The notes beneath the pieces were generated by a model. It saw nothing but the letters and a program-made list of their open reading frames with translations, was not told the origin of the DNA and did not search any database. Below, piece by piece: positions 38,914-50,600 of a DNA stretch of 64,000 bases (its first letter is position 1; each line of letters starts with the position of its first letter). The translations under genes were made by a program, and so were the position numbers. Source of the stretch: Antennarius striatus (taxonomy: Eukaryota; Chordata; Actinopteri; Lophiiformes; Antennariidae); NCBI RefSeq assembly GCF_040054535.1, contig NC_090785.1:14646501-14710500 (forward strand), written 5' to 3'.

Positions 38914-38920
38914 TTTTATA
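38914..38920 (-). promoter_or_regulatory. TATA box of atoh1
   Basis: TATAAAA on the minus strand, 98 bp upstream of the start codon in a GC-rich context. This spacing fits a short 5'UTR of about 70 bases. A CCAAT pentamer at 38992-38996 (read on the plus strand) is a further 72 bp upstream, a usual distance for a CCAAT box, which can act in either orientation. Confidence 0.7.
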
Positions 38921-41020
38921 CCGTCTCCCGTGGGTCACCTGGGTGTCACTCCCAGCAGATCTGACAGCTCTGCAGGCCGAGGAGGCAGCAGCCAATCGGA
39001 CCATCGCCTCTGACCCTGTCAAGGAACAATCAGACAAAGCACGACCCTATTCTTCCATTGTGCTCTGTATCTCAATCACTACGCTGTTATTATCCTCAGA
39101 GGAGCAGAAAGTTTTAATCATGTAAGAGCGTGGCGTGTATGTTATAAGGAAGTAAAGACTTCATTCATCATGAAACCCTTTCTTGAACAAAAGCAAGAAG
39201 AACGATCGTCTGTTCCTTTATCTTTATTAGTCTTTATTGGACTCCCGACTTGTCTGATGCGGTTCACTCCTAAATTCATCTTTTTTCCCATAAGTTATTC
39301 CCTTTTTTCCAAGTTTTTTTCCTCTCAATTTAGTGTGCATATAGAAGTATGTGTCACCTATAATTTGCTGTGTTCATCGATTTCGGTCAAATATTTTCGA
39401 ATACTGATTCTTCATCACCATCATTATCACCTTACTTCTCCACCGCTGCTCCAGAAAATTAATCCGGATGTTTTTATTCTTTTTTTTTTTTTCCATGCGT
39501 AACAGAAGTGGTTGTGGCCCTGTCCGGGGGCCTCTAGCAGTGGGATTTGCTCACGAACACACAGTAAAAATGTGGACAATCTTTCGCGGATTATTTGCAG
39601 AAGAATAATAAAACGAACAGGTGGAAAGCAAGGCAGGGGACACACCTGTCCACGGCAGAACCGAGATAACTGATAAGTTGTCTGTGGTCGATTTATGACT
39701 CATCAGCAGGAAACGATGATCAAAACACGCAGAAATCATATTGCAAAGCGCAATGATGACGATGATGCTGATGATGAAGAGGGGTTTCTTTTTCTTCAAT
39801 TTTTTTTATTTATTTATTGTGATTATTATTCACTCGGGATCCTGTGCCTATCAGCTGTTGTCCCCTGGCACCGCACAAACACACACTAGCACACACTAAC
39901 ACACCTCTCTGTGTCACCCACGTCTCCCATATGCCACGCTGACACTCGCTGCTTTGACACGTGATAATTCGTCGTTTGGTCGTCAATTACAAGAGAGGAA
40001 CCGGGACGGACGCGTCCGGCGGGAGAGCTGACATGTCGCGATTATGGTGACTTGGATTCATTTGGCATTCAGTGCCCTTCATTCTTTCTCACTTCTCTCT
40101 GTGTGTGTGTGTGTGAGTGTATTTTGTGTGTGTGTAAAGAAAATCACCGTGCCCTGCCTCGCTGCCAGCAGTTTAATGAGGCCTGGTCTTAGTTGAATAA
40201 ATCGGCACGCTCTCCATCCCGGGGTGTCCATTCATTTTTGGACTCCATGAATATTTCATTCCTTCAGCCTCACTGCCAGAGCAACAGCCTGCAGCCCTGC
40301 GAGAAGGCTTAAAAAATTCTAGCACACCTCCCATCTGGTGCGGGGCGTGAGCTGGGGGAGGCCGAGGAGGTGTGGGGAACATTTCTAAGGTTAACTTCAG
40401 TGACCTCCTGCAACAGAAGAGAGAGAGATGGATGTGTCCCACCAGACAGGGAGGGAGGAGAACACAACATGATCCAACTTTCAATTGTCTGCAGCCCCCC
40501 CCCCCCCATCAAACAAGTAAAAGTCAGTGAGTCAACTGTAAGTAAATGTTAGTTATTACAGCAGGGGTGGAAGAAGTGTTTGAAAGACTGCTGAACACGA
40601 TGTCTGCATAAAATCACCTGTAAAGCGCACAGGTAAGTCCTCAACCTACCAACTCAATTGGTTACAAGAGGTTGTTCGTAAGAAAAATTGTTTGTAAATT
40701 GTTATTTATTAAATTGTGATCTACAGTATAATCACCGTTTGAGGTCATTTAGATACCATCATTACTGTAAATACGGAAGTACTGTACTATTCCCTAAAAC
40801 GTGCCAGAAACAATTCATGGCCATAATAACAACACATTTTAAAATAAAATACTGTAGTAGTGTAATGTAACTTAAACATCTCTACATCTGATGAATTAAT
40901 TCTATCCTCAGGTGTTGTAAAGACTGAGTCAAGCTTTAATCCACTGAGGTATTCCACTGCACTCAGTGAATGACACACTGATGCGCTTCCTGGTCATCAA
41001 AAGTCCGTCTCACGCCCAAA
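38921..41020. other. Upstream flank of atoh1
   Basis: No credible ORF. Contains T-rich tracts (39480-39495), a short TG run (40100-40135) and a C run (40496-40507). Proximal regulatory DNA of atoh1 is expected here, but I cannot point to specific enhancers. Confidence 0.45.
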
Positions 41021-41092
41021 CCAGCTGGGATCGGCTCCAGCTCCCCTTGACCAGCTACGGCGGATACAGCGGAAGAAGATCAATGAATGAAT
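41021..41092 (+). mobile_element. SINE family A, 3' fragment
   Basis: CCAGCTGGGATCGGCTCCAG, CTACGGCGGATACAGCGG and a terminal AATGAATGA repeat match the 3' end of family A. Confidence 0.7.
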
Positions 41093-41415
41093 AATTTAAA
41101 ATAACAGGCAGTTTGTGACCGAGTTTTCTTACAGGTATCCTGTAGTCTACATTGCTGACACTAACTTTCAACCTGACAGGAATTGTCTGCAGTCTCGATG
41201 TTTATGAAAGTCCCCATGCACATAAATGTAATGTGTGTTTGTTCTCTGCTCAGAAGTTCACAGAGAAGTGGGTAAAATTACTATTATTACTACTACATTT
41301 TCTACCTTGTTGATACAATTTTAGTAACATCTGATTCTTCTAGTTATGTAGCTAAATCCTTCAGGCGCTGGTGTAACATGCATGGTATTGATTTACTTTG
41401 CATGTGTCTCAAGTA

Positions 41416-41580
41416 GTGGGTCCATGTAAACTACATACATTTTGTTAGATGTAATTTACATGATTAATGTATTTCAATAATAAATCCATTTCAGGCTGAG
41501 GTTTAATTAAGAGCATATGAACATCATACAGTGTTCAATGATTCAAAACTCCCTACATTTTAAATTAATTATAAACTCAT
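41416..41580. repeat. AT-rich duplicated segment, copy 1
   Basis: Aligns by eye, in direct orientation, to 44476-44659. Shared words include TTTTGTTAGATGT, ATTTCAATAATAAAT / ATTTTAATAATAAAT, GGTTTAATTAA, CATACAGTGTT / TATACAGTGTT, AAAACTCCCT / AAAACCTCCCT and AATTATAA. Not a repeat I recognise. Confidence 0.7.
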
Positions 41581-41657
41581 TTGATAATTCACTCAAGGCT
41601 TTAATTTCAAGCTGTACTTCAGTGACTAATATTTAACACATGGAAAAATAATTTGCT

Positions 41658-43050
41658 ACAACAACCTTCTTCTTTTCCTTTCGGCTTTTCCCTTCAGGGG
41701 TTGCCACAGAGAATCAGTTGCCTCCATCTAACCCCGTCTTCTGCTTCCTCTTCTCTTACACCAACTACCTTCATGTCCTCTTTCACTACATCCATAAACC
41801 TCCTAGGCTTCCTGCCTGGCAATTCAAAACTCAGCATCCTTCTACCAATATATTCACTATCTCTCCTCTGGACATGTCCAAACCATCTCAGTCTGGCCTC
41901 TCTCACTTTATCTCCAAAACCTCTAACATGTGCTGTCCCTCTGATGTACTCATTCCTGACCCTATCCTTCCTGGTCACTCCCAAAGAGAACCTCAGCATC
42001 TTCATCTCTGCTACCTCCAGCTCTGCGTCCTGTCTTTTCCTTAGTGACACTGTCTCTAGACCAAACAACATCGCTGGTCTCACCAGTTTTGTACACCTTT
42101 CCTTTCCTTCTCATTCACACACATGTACTTTGTCTTACTGCGGCTAACCGTCTTTCCTCTCCTTTCCAGGACAAACCTCCACCTCTCTAGCTTCTCCTCC
42201 ACCTGTTCCCTGCTCTCACTACAGATCACAATGTCATCTGCAAACATCATAGTCCATGGAGATTCCTGTCTAACCTCGTCTGTCAGCCTGTCCATCACCA
42301 TAGCGAACAAGAAGGGGCTCAGAGCTGATCCCTGATGCAGTCCCACCTCCACCTTGAACTCCTCTGTCACACCTATAGCACACCTCACCACTGTCTTACA
42401 GTCCTCATACATGTCCTGCACCGCTCTAACATACTTCTCTGCCACTCCAGACTTCCTCATACAATACCACAGTTCCTCTCTGGGCACCCTGTCATAAGCT
42501 TTCTCCAGATCTACAAAAACACAATGCAGCTCCCTCTGGCCTTCTCTGTACTTCTCTATCAACATCTAGCTTCCACTACTCTTTCCCATAACTTCATTGT
42601 ATGGCTCATCAGCTTTATTCCTCTAGTTTCCACAACTCTGCACATCTCCGTTGTTCTTAAAAATGGGCACCAGAACACTTCTCCTCCATTCTTCAGGCAT
42701 CTTCTCACTATCTAAGATCCTGTTGAACAACCCAGTCAGAAACTCTACTGCCACCTCTCCTAGACACTTCCAAACCTCTACAGGTATATCATCAGGACCG
42801 ACTGCTTTTCCACTCTTCATCCTCTTCAATGCCCTCCTCACTTCATCCTGACTAATCTTTGCTACTTCCTGGTCCACAACAGTCACCTCTTCTAGTCTTT
42901 GTTCTCTCTCATTTTCCAAGTTCATCAACTCTTCAAAGTACTCTTTCTATCTTCCCATCACACTACTGGCACCTGTCAATAGACTTCCATCCCTATCCTT
43001 AATCACCCTGACCTGCTATGTCCTTCCCATCTCTGTCTCGCCAACCTGTA
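41658..43050 (-). mobile_element. 5'-truncated RTE-type LINE fragment with reverse transcriptase
   Basis: Reads right to left. Pieces of a reverse transcriptase cover 42928-42623 (KMKSGKAVGPDDIPVEVWKC, palm start) and 42565-42080 (VFVDLEKAYDRVPREELW, QGSALSPFLFAMVMD, the catalytic FADD in MMFADDIVICSES). The post-RT region follows at 42083-41694 (LRFSLGVTRKDRVRNEYIRG, RWFGHVQRRD). Frames are broken and the segment between the RT and the RWFGH region is shortened, so it is inactive. The 3' end (41658-41700) is the common fish form beginning CTTCTTCTTTTCC as written. The N-terminal endonuclease is absent. Confidence 0.88.
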
Positions 43051-44475
43051 TGTAATGTGATAAAACAATATTTTCCATTTTTAATTGTGAACTCATTGAC
43101 AGTATATACAAAAGTATTATATATGCATATACAGTACAAAATATATAATCTTTATTTTTACTGAAAACTAGCAGCCGTCTAGGCAAAAACACTTAATACA
43201 TCTCCATGGTTTTAGTAACTGTTTTTGCTCTTCCATTTTTTGGTCATCTCAATCATTTAAACTCGAACATCAAATCATCCCTGAACTTTTGAGAAACAAC
43301 ATGCAGCTGACCGTGACTAAATACACTACTGCTTCAGGTAAATATAATCCTACCTTTTCAAATGTTTGCCTTATTTTTTTATTTGTTTGACTTATTGATG
43401 ATCATTGTGTATGATAACCTCACAGGGAACGGATTTCATTATAATGTTAGTCATATATTAGGTTCTATCTTTTCTTTTTAAAGCGCAAAGGTCATGCAAA
43501 CAAAACGAACAGAGTGAGTAGCAAGATGGTAGGCAGGTTTATCAAGTTATCAGGATGAATTTATTGAGTTAAACCAATAAGTGAGGAACTTGGATGAGAT
43601 CTTGGGTTAAACACATTAAGATACCTCTGGATAAGTATGGACTACTGCAGCAGAAAAATACCAACGACCTGTGTGTCATTCGCCTTTCCTTGTAAACTCA
43701 TGGTTACAGCTGTTCACTTTGCTAATAGCTGTAACCTTTGTACCTGTCAGTCATGTTATATTTATTTCATTTTATATTCATTATTTGCAATGTCAGGTTT
43801 CAAATAAAGGCATGACACCCAAAACAACAAACCAGAACAAAATACCTTTGCAACATTTCAGCTATGGCCTCTAATGCTTTCACCAACCAAGCGTACCATA
43901 GAAAAGTGCAGTTGCCAGATGACGCTGGTGATAGAAGCTGGCATTGGTCCCAATATTGTTTCCTGACTATTAACTATTCAAACCTTAAATACAACCAGCC
44001 AACCACAGCAGAACCTAAGATGTTACATCACAAACTGATAGCATGCATGTTGCAGCAGGTGTGTGAATGTTTATGAGCTGATAATGAAAGTGTCTTGTTG
44101 TTTGAATTTTAGTATATGAAGCTGCTCTGATAGTGAAATTAAAGCAGTTCTCATTTCACCCCTGAGGGCTTTAGGATTCTAAATCATCCCTGGAGAAACT
44201 CAGTTGGGAAACCATTATCCTAAGCAATCTTTAATTAATTCTATTGTAGTTGAGAGGGTTTAGTTTGAAGCGTCTGTTTCATTGTCCACATGTTCAGTGC
44301 ATGACAGCCCATAATATATAATGCATCAATACAAACCACACAGGCTTCAGACGTAAGCGTATACAGTAACTTTATGGTTTATGGTAGGTTGCTTGCAAAA
44401 GGGCAATTTTGTTGATTACAAGGGAAATATGATGCTTATTATACTCATTTAATACATACAATTTTAATTAAACTA
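43051..44475. other. Gene-free AT-rich interval
   Basis: Several short ORFs of chance length; no recognisable domain or repeat. Confidence 0.5.
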
Positions 44476-44659
44476 GCGGGACCCATTTAAGTTGCACAGA
44501 TTTTGTTAGATGTCATTTAAACAATTAATGAGTATAACTTTATTGAAATGTATTTTAATAATAAATTCAGTTTATTTAAGGTTTAATTAAAGAAAACATT
44601 ATAAACATTATACAGTGTTATATGACGAAAACCTCCCTCCATGCATGAATTATAAGCTC
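44476..44659. repeat. AT-rich duplicated segment, copy 2
   Basis: Direct-orientation partner of 41416-41580, about 3.06 kb away, on the far side of the LINE fragment. The copies differ by many substitutions and small gaps, so the duplication is old or the two are members of an unrecognised repeat family. Confidence 0.7.
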
Positions 44660-46200
44660 TGCTATTATTCCACTCTTTTCTACTCTCTACTCTTCTACAG
44701 GTTCAAAATAAAATAAAATTAGACATTAAAATTTAATTGATTTTTTTGACAATAATTATAGAAGTACTAATAAATCAAAAACAACAGACATTGCAGGTGT
44801 TTTCATCCAAATAAAGAGCTGTTTTTGATCCACTGCATCATCTGAGTGATTCAACCTTTCTTGACAATCTTTTAAAAACGTTTTTTTTTGGTTTTTTTTT
44901 ACAAGTCATCCTTCAGTTGCTCTGACCTGCTGTTCAGTGGTACCAATATGTCTTGGCCATAGAGTTTTTATTTAAATATAGACTTCAACCTTAAAAACTA
45001 AATTTATGGAGTTTGGCGGCATTTAAACAAAACAAAATATCCTTCACAATAATGAAGGATGTCATGTAGGGGGTTGGATAATATTGAGACTGCATTAAGA
45101 GGAACGTTTATTTAGTACGAAATTTTGGAAACAAACATAAATTAGGAATTGTAATGCAACAGGTTACAATATTAGATATTCTCTATGCCTCCTTGTAACC
45201 CATCCACACCAAACCAGTGGGTGTCCTCAGACCGCTCCTTACTGGTGCCTGGTGTCTATCTAGTATTGTAATAAAGATTCTTTAATTTCCTAACAATGGA
45301 GTGTCTCATTGTTTTCTACAGAACCATCCATCAGGAACAGTGAACCTCTTGATGTTAGGAGCAGTCTCCGCTGTAATTACCCTCATTCAGCCAAAGCTAC
45401 CGGAGGTTGAGCTACTGAGCAAAGAAAGACGCAAATTTAGTCCAAATGAGGACAATTAACAGCCTCATTAATCTGGAAAAGGGGAAATAATATTCTAGTT
45501 ACAGTAGCGGTTCATTAAGTAAATGCAATGTGGTGAATGGCTCGTTGATGAACTCAGAGGGACTGAGGAACGCGTCACTGAGGTGACGTGACGTCACGGA
45601 CACGCTAGTTTACCTCACTGCAGGCTGTTTACGCGTGTTATCGCGAGAACACCCAAACGCCTCTACCTTCACACGTGCAGAGAGAAACATCGCGATGCCT
45701 GGATTGTCCACACAGCAAATCTTTTTTTTAACACTTGGTGCGGGTGATAGACGGGCCCCCAGGGTTAGGGGTGCACTCACCGTGACGGTACACAAAGCAG
45801 GATTTTAAAGTTCCTCTGGCACCGTTAATCATGCATGATATTCGACACATTGTACGTCACTCTTTACAAAATAATAAAAATAAATTGATGCCATGTAGTT
45901 CGAAAATTTACACTTCACATACAGAGCATTATATTTTACTCCATTACATGTATCTCAAACTTAAATGTTACAATTTTTGATTAAAAATATATGATCAACC
46001 ACTAAGATGATCATAAATTATATAACTACCATATTGCTTAGAAATGAGGCCATTCTGGTCTGTATATCTTCAAAAAAATTTGAGGTCCAGAAATGATAAT
46101 CAAAAAATCTATTTAAAAAACAGAGATAGGGACACAAGTGGTTTCGTTTGACATGCAAATTACAAAACTGAAATACAAAACGTTGTTCCCTCCAATGCTT
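44660..46200. other. Gene-free interval
   Basis: No ORF of substance and no recognised element. A GC-richer patch at 45560-45800 has ACGTGACGTCACGGACACG (45586-45604), a CRE-type palindrome TGACGTCA in an otherwise AT-rich region. Confidence 0.45.
45586..45604. promoter_or_regulatory. Consensus CRE palindrome in an isolated GC-richer patch
   Basis: GTGACGTGACGTCACGGAC contains a perfect TGACGTCA flanked by a second TGACG half-site. It stands within a roughly 200-bp CG-containing patch with no gene nearby. Possible distal element or orphan promoter; motif evidence only. Confidence 0.35.
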
Positions 46201-46204
46201 AAGT

Positions 46205-46790
46205 GGAATAGTGAAATTTAGAATGAGGATTTAATGTTTTAATGGTCTAATGATATAATTTTAGTGTTCTAATGACAGACTGACTGACTAATAATATAAT
46301 GTGTTCTAATGACAAATCTATTGACACAATTTTTAGTGTTCTAATGATCCATCGATCTTCTAATCACCGCTTTATTCGCCGTCGCGGGTCACGGGTTGCT
46401 GGAGTCTATTAGGGCTTAGGGCATTGGGCGGGGGAAACTCTGGGCCTGATGCCAGTGCACAGTGGAGCCACAAGTAGCCACAGACAACCACACACACACA
46501 CACACTCACACTACGGGCAATTTGGAAAGGCCAGTCAACCTGAAGCGCATGTTTTTGGAGGTGGGAGAACCCGGAGAGAACCCACGCAGACACGGGGAGA
46601 ACATGCAAACTCCGCACAGAGCGGGACGCGAACCCAGAACCGCATTGCTGTGTGGCGACAGTGCTACCCATTCTGCCAATGTGCCGCCCTGTTCTAATAA
46701 TAGATTGTTTAATGTTCTAATGACAAAATGTTAAAGTTACAATGATATAATGTTTAGTGTTCTAATGATAAGATGTTCAGTGTTCTCTTG
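46205..46790. repeat. Degenerate tandem array interrupted by a SINE
   Basis: Units around AGTGTTCTAATGAYAWAATGTT recur irregularly at 46205-46347 and continue at 46691-46785 on the far side of a SINE family A copy. The array existed before the SINE landed in it. Confidence 0.75.
46350..46690 (-). mobile_element. SINE family A, full copy
   Basis: On the minus strand it begins AGGGCGGCAC at 46690, passes through a tRNA-like head and a body with GTTTGCATGTTCTCCCCGTG and a CA/TG run, and ends with GTGACCCGCGACGGCGAATA near 46360. The same layout is present in the opposite orientation at 47364-47694. Confidence 0.85.
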
Positions 46791-47363
46791 AGATCCATTT
46801 GTGGAACAAAAATCAAATTACCAACAGACATAGAGATAGTTTAATAATTTACTGTCTTTCAGCTAGAAGTAAATATCCCTGTTTTAAGTTTTGAATCCAG
46901 AGTGTTCTGCACTGGTATTATTCTCCGTTGCCATGGGCATACTTTTCTATTCTGTGCAACTGAGGTAAAATTAGCAGAGCAATGCAAACTTGGTGTTTAA
47001 GCACTTGATTGATTTGAAAAGAGAAGAGCGTGTTTTCACAGATCATTTGTGGGTTCTCCTTTACGTATATAAAAATGAAGTTTCAAGTGAGCTGTTTTCT
47101 TGTACCAGCACACCATATGGCAGACCAGCTAACGTGGAATGGGTAGTATGGACCTATTCCTTCAAAGGGAGAAGAAAGACCTCCAGATATTTGAGCCTCA
47201 GGGACTACACTGCTCAGCAGTACATAAATCAATACAGTGTGTAATGGATGCTCAAGCGTTTCTTCCCATGATAACGTATTTACATGACATTTATATATCG
47301 ACCGTTAAGGAATATAAAAACAGCTACAATAGCACTTAATTTTTTATACTCACAGAGGATTAA

Positions 47364-47694
47364 GGGCGGCACGGTAGCGCAGTGGTTAGCGCTGTCGCCT
47401 CACAACACGGCGGACCCGGGTTTGAGTCCCGCTCTTTGTGTCTGCGTGGGTTCTCTCCGGGTTCTCTGGCTTCCTCCCACCTCCAAAAGCATGTGCTTCA
47501 GGTGATTGGCCTTTCCACATTGCCCGTAGGAATGAGTGTGTGTGTGCATGGTTGTATGTCTTTGTGTGTGGCTCCGCGGTGCACTGGCGTCGTGCCCGGA
47601 GTGTCCCCTGCCTCACGCCCTATGCCGCCAAGATAGGCTCAGGCTCCCTGTGACCCGCTGTGGCAGATATAGCGGTTGGTAATGACTGACTGAC
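47364..47694 (+). mobile_element. SINE family A, full copy with tRNA-like promoter boxes
   Basis: The head GGGCGGCACGGTAGCGCAGT carries box A TAGCGCAGTGG (47375-47385) and box B GGGTTTGAGTCCC (47418-47430), spaced as in tRNA genes. The body has TTCTCTCCGGGTTCTCTGGC, a TG run, and a 3' end GTGACCCGCTGTGGCAGATA followed by short TGAC repeats. A tRNA-derived Pol III SINE. Confidence 0.85.
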
Positions 47695-50600
47695 AAAGGA
47701 TTAGTATTTGACAGAATAGCACAGAGATCTTACAGTAATTATTAACTTCACTGCATGCAATTAAAAAGACAAGATAAAAACATATATAGATTGGAACCTG
47801 AAAGGAAACCGCTTTTCACTATTTCAACCCAACTAAAGTCATTATAAACGTGAGAAGTTCATTTCTGATTGCTGTTCACAGAGTGTTGGAGTGATGGTGC
47901 CATCTGGTGATTAAACCTCCACTTTGTGGCGCTGAACAAATGGATTGGATTAAATCTTTAGATGTTTCTAGTACTTTTGCTTCCATATTCGTGCAAATCA
48001 GGCCCACAAAATGTTGACAGTCCAACATTAAAGTGCCAACCTCAAAAGATATCACAGAAGTTAATGCACAAACAATCAGAGCAGCATTTCTTATTCTAAG
48101 TGTTACATATCATTTATTATAGCGCTCTTTATATTGCATCACATTGCATCATGTTTGGACTTGAAATTTTCATCTAAGAGTAAAACACTAGAGATATATT
48201 CCATATAATGGTTGAGTGTCAAACAGAATAACCACTGTTATTGCTCATGTCGCTACTGCTTGTTTTGGTTATTATATTATGGGATGCTATTCAATTTCAT
48301 TTTTACTCACCGTTGCTGAATTGAACTGAGTTCAGTTTGACAGATTTTGACTGGAACAGTGAAATTATAGCATCTCGTACTGTATATATCAATTTATTAT
48401 CACTATGAGAACTTTATGTTTTTACCTGCATGAATCGAAATAAATAGGTGTAATGTTACAGGAGACCACCAGAGGGAGACGACACAACATACGTCCATAT
48501 TATGAACCAAAGTCGCGATCTCACTAAAATTAGAGCTTTTTTATTTTCTCATCAATTGTACCCATATCACACCTTCACAAATCCCAACTAGTAAAAGGAT
48601 TATTTACAATCTATTTGCTAGGGTTAAATCCTGCAGGAGAAAGACAGTTGTCTGTATGAGGGATCTCTGGAGACCCTGGCAATGTTCAGCAATCCAAAAG
48701 CTATTTACTGTGAGGATAAAGATGTGTATCTTACCATAATAAGACCTTGCTCAGTTCACTGGGGATTACATCCCCTATGCTATGGGCCCCAGCAAGATGT
48801 GATCGTATCCTCAGTCCAGTAGCTGCAACTCTGAACCTTTTTTCTTGGAAAAGAAAAACCCAACAAACGAACAAATAAACGAACAAATAAACAAACAAAT
48901 AAACAAAAAAAAACCCCACACAGATTCTTTTGTGACTCATAAAAATGACTCATCAGTATTCTCCTGGCATTTACCTTTCCATTATTATTATTATAAATGA
49001 TAATAATGATCAGAGGGCCATTGTCACGTCAGTGTCACACAGCTATCAGTAGAGGGCAGTAGTACTCTGTGTTGCGCTGTTGTATTGAAACAGCATGTGG
49101 GTGTTCAGCTGAGACGAGCAACACTTTGTCCACTGACCTCTTTGACCTTGCAGGCTGAATTAAAACATGCTGCATAGCCAGAGCTTTTATGAAGTTATGT
49201 AGACATCGCCAAATCATGCAAGGCTGCTTTCAATGATTGATCTTCTAAAAGTGCATGACCTTCAATGTCTCTGGTGCCAGTGAAGTCACTGAACTGCCTT
49301 GAAAATGATGGCGGACTCGTCACATCTTTCTTCTGTCATCCTGTCTGACTTGATTGCCTCCCCTCGTATATTATACACTGAGATGTTTCGAAATTTTAGA
49401 GAGTTTGCAGACAGTCTCCGTTGTGGCAGGAGAGCAATGATGAATGAGATGAAAGAGATGAGTTATGGCTGTATTCATCATAGTCAGAGGGTTAGCTAAC
49501 AAGATTATTTCATAAGACCAACTAGTTACCATCACAACCAACTTAAATTCAAATCAATTATGATTTACAATCCTTCTTCTTTGGCAGTGAAGATTTCTCA
49601 TAACTTTCAGCATGGTTAATTAATGTAACAGGATTGGGAATCATGGATGTCTCAGTCTGAAATGACACATTGATGACAGCTATCCTCAGCAAAAGGGTTC
49701 ATTTTCATAATTTGTGGTATTGAATTATAAGCAGCCGGGTTATATTTGGGTATTTGATCTACACGTGTCTGTATTGGAGAAAAAAATGAAAAAGAGAAAA
49801 GAGCCTTGAGCATTTACAAGGTGACAGTGAGGAAGCACGTCCGGCCACATGAAGGGGCATGTATAAATAACCCCTCATTATGAAAAGAGCAATTTTCTGC
49901 ACCTGCCTTCTAATTATTCCCATGATGGCACTTTGAATTGGTGTGATCTTACCTTTTAAAGCACAAACTTTAGATGGAGGGTGGTGGTAATGGTGGTGGT
50001 GGGGGTGATAGAAGGGTGGTAAGGAGAGAAAAATTAAGGAAGGCATAGGGCGGAGACTGCTGATGGTGAACAGCATCTACGGATGAATGGAGCTGATTCA
50101 TGGTCTAATCCCTTGAGTGATTTCCATTTGTAATGTGGACTGACAGGGGTGCCAAAGGATTAGTAAAGGTAGTCCTGACTCCCTTATGTGCTCCATCCCT
50201 GTCCATCCCTGCTACCTACTTACCAGCTGACCCACTCTTAAAAGATAAAATGTTGATGCCATAAATCTTAGAATTTATCTGGGACACATGTAAGCCCAGA
50301 GGCTACAATGAACAGAAATTATTAGTACCTTGTCCTTCATTGTGATTTTTCAGTCTGCAAAGTGCAAGTAAGGGGTGGCGGGGGTAGGTGGCATAGGTGA
50401 GCATCTTGGCTGGGGTGAGCAGTGAAAAGAGATGGATGAGACCAGCTCGATAGGTGAGAGTTGAAAAAGAGTGGGAGACCAGTAGGAGCAGGAAAGTGTT
50501 GTCAAAGGGAGGTATAAAGGATGCTTTATTCCTGTGGTAGTTAATTCATTTGTAAACATGAACCCCCCACTGTAGTTTGAATAGCAGCCAGAGATCACTT

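Noticed and set aside
41653-42715. Plus-strand ORFs of 126 and 164 codons
   Set aside because: Antisense shadows of the minus-strand RTE reverse transcriptase.
47364-47440. A possible functional tRNA gene (box A and box B present)
   Set aside because: No cloverleaf with a paired acceptor stem is evident, and the same head occurs in multiple copies followed by a SINE body.
46350-47694. ORFs of 60-100 codons rich in Gly, Arg and His
   Set aside because: They fall inside SINE family A copies and are present in both orientations.
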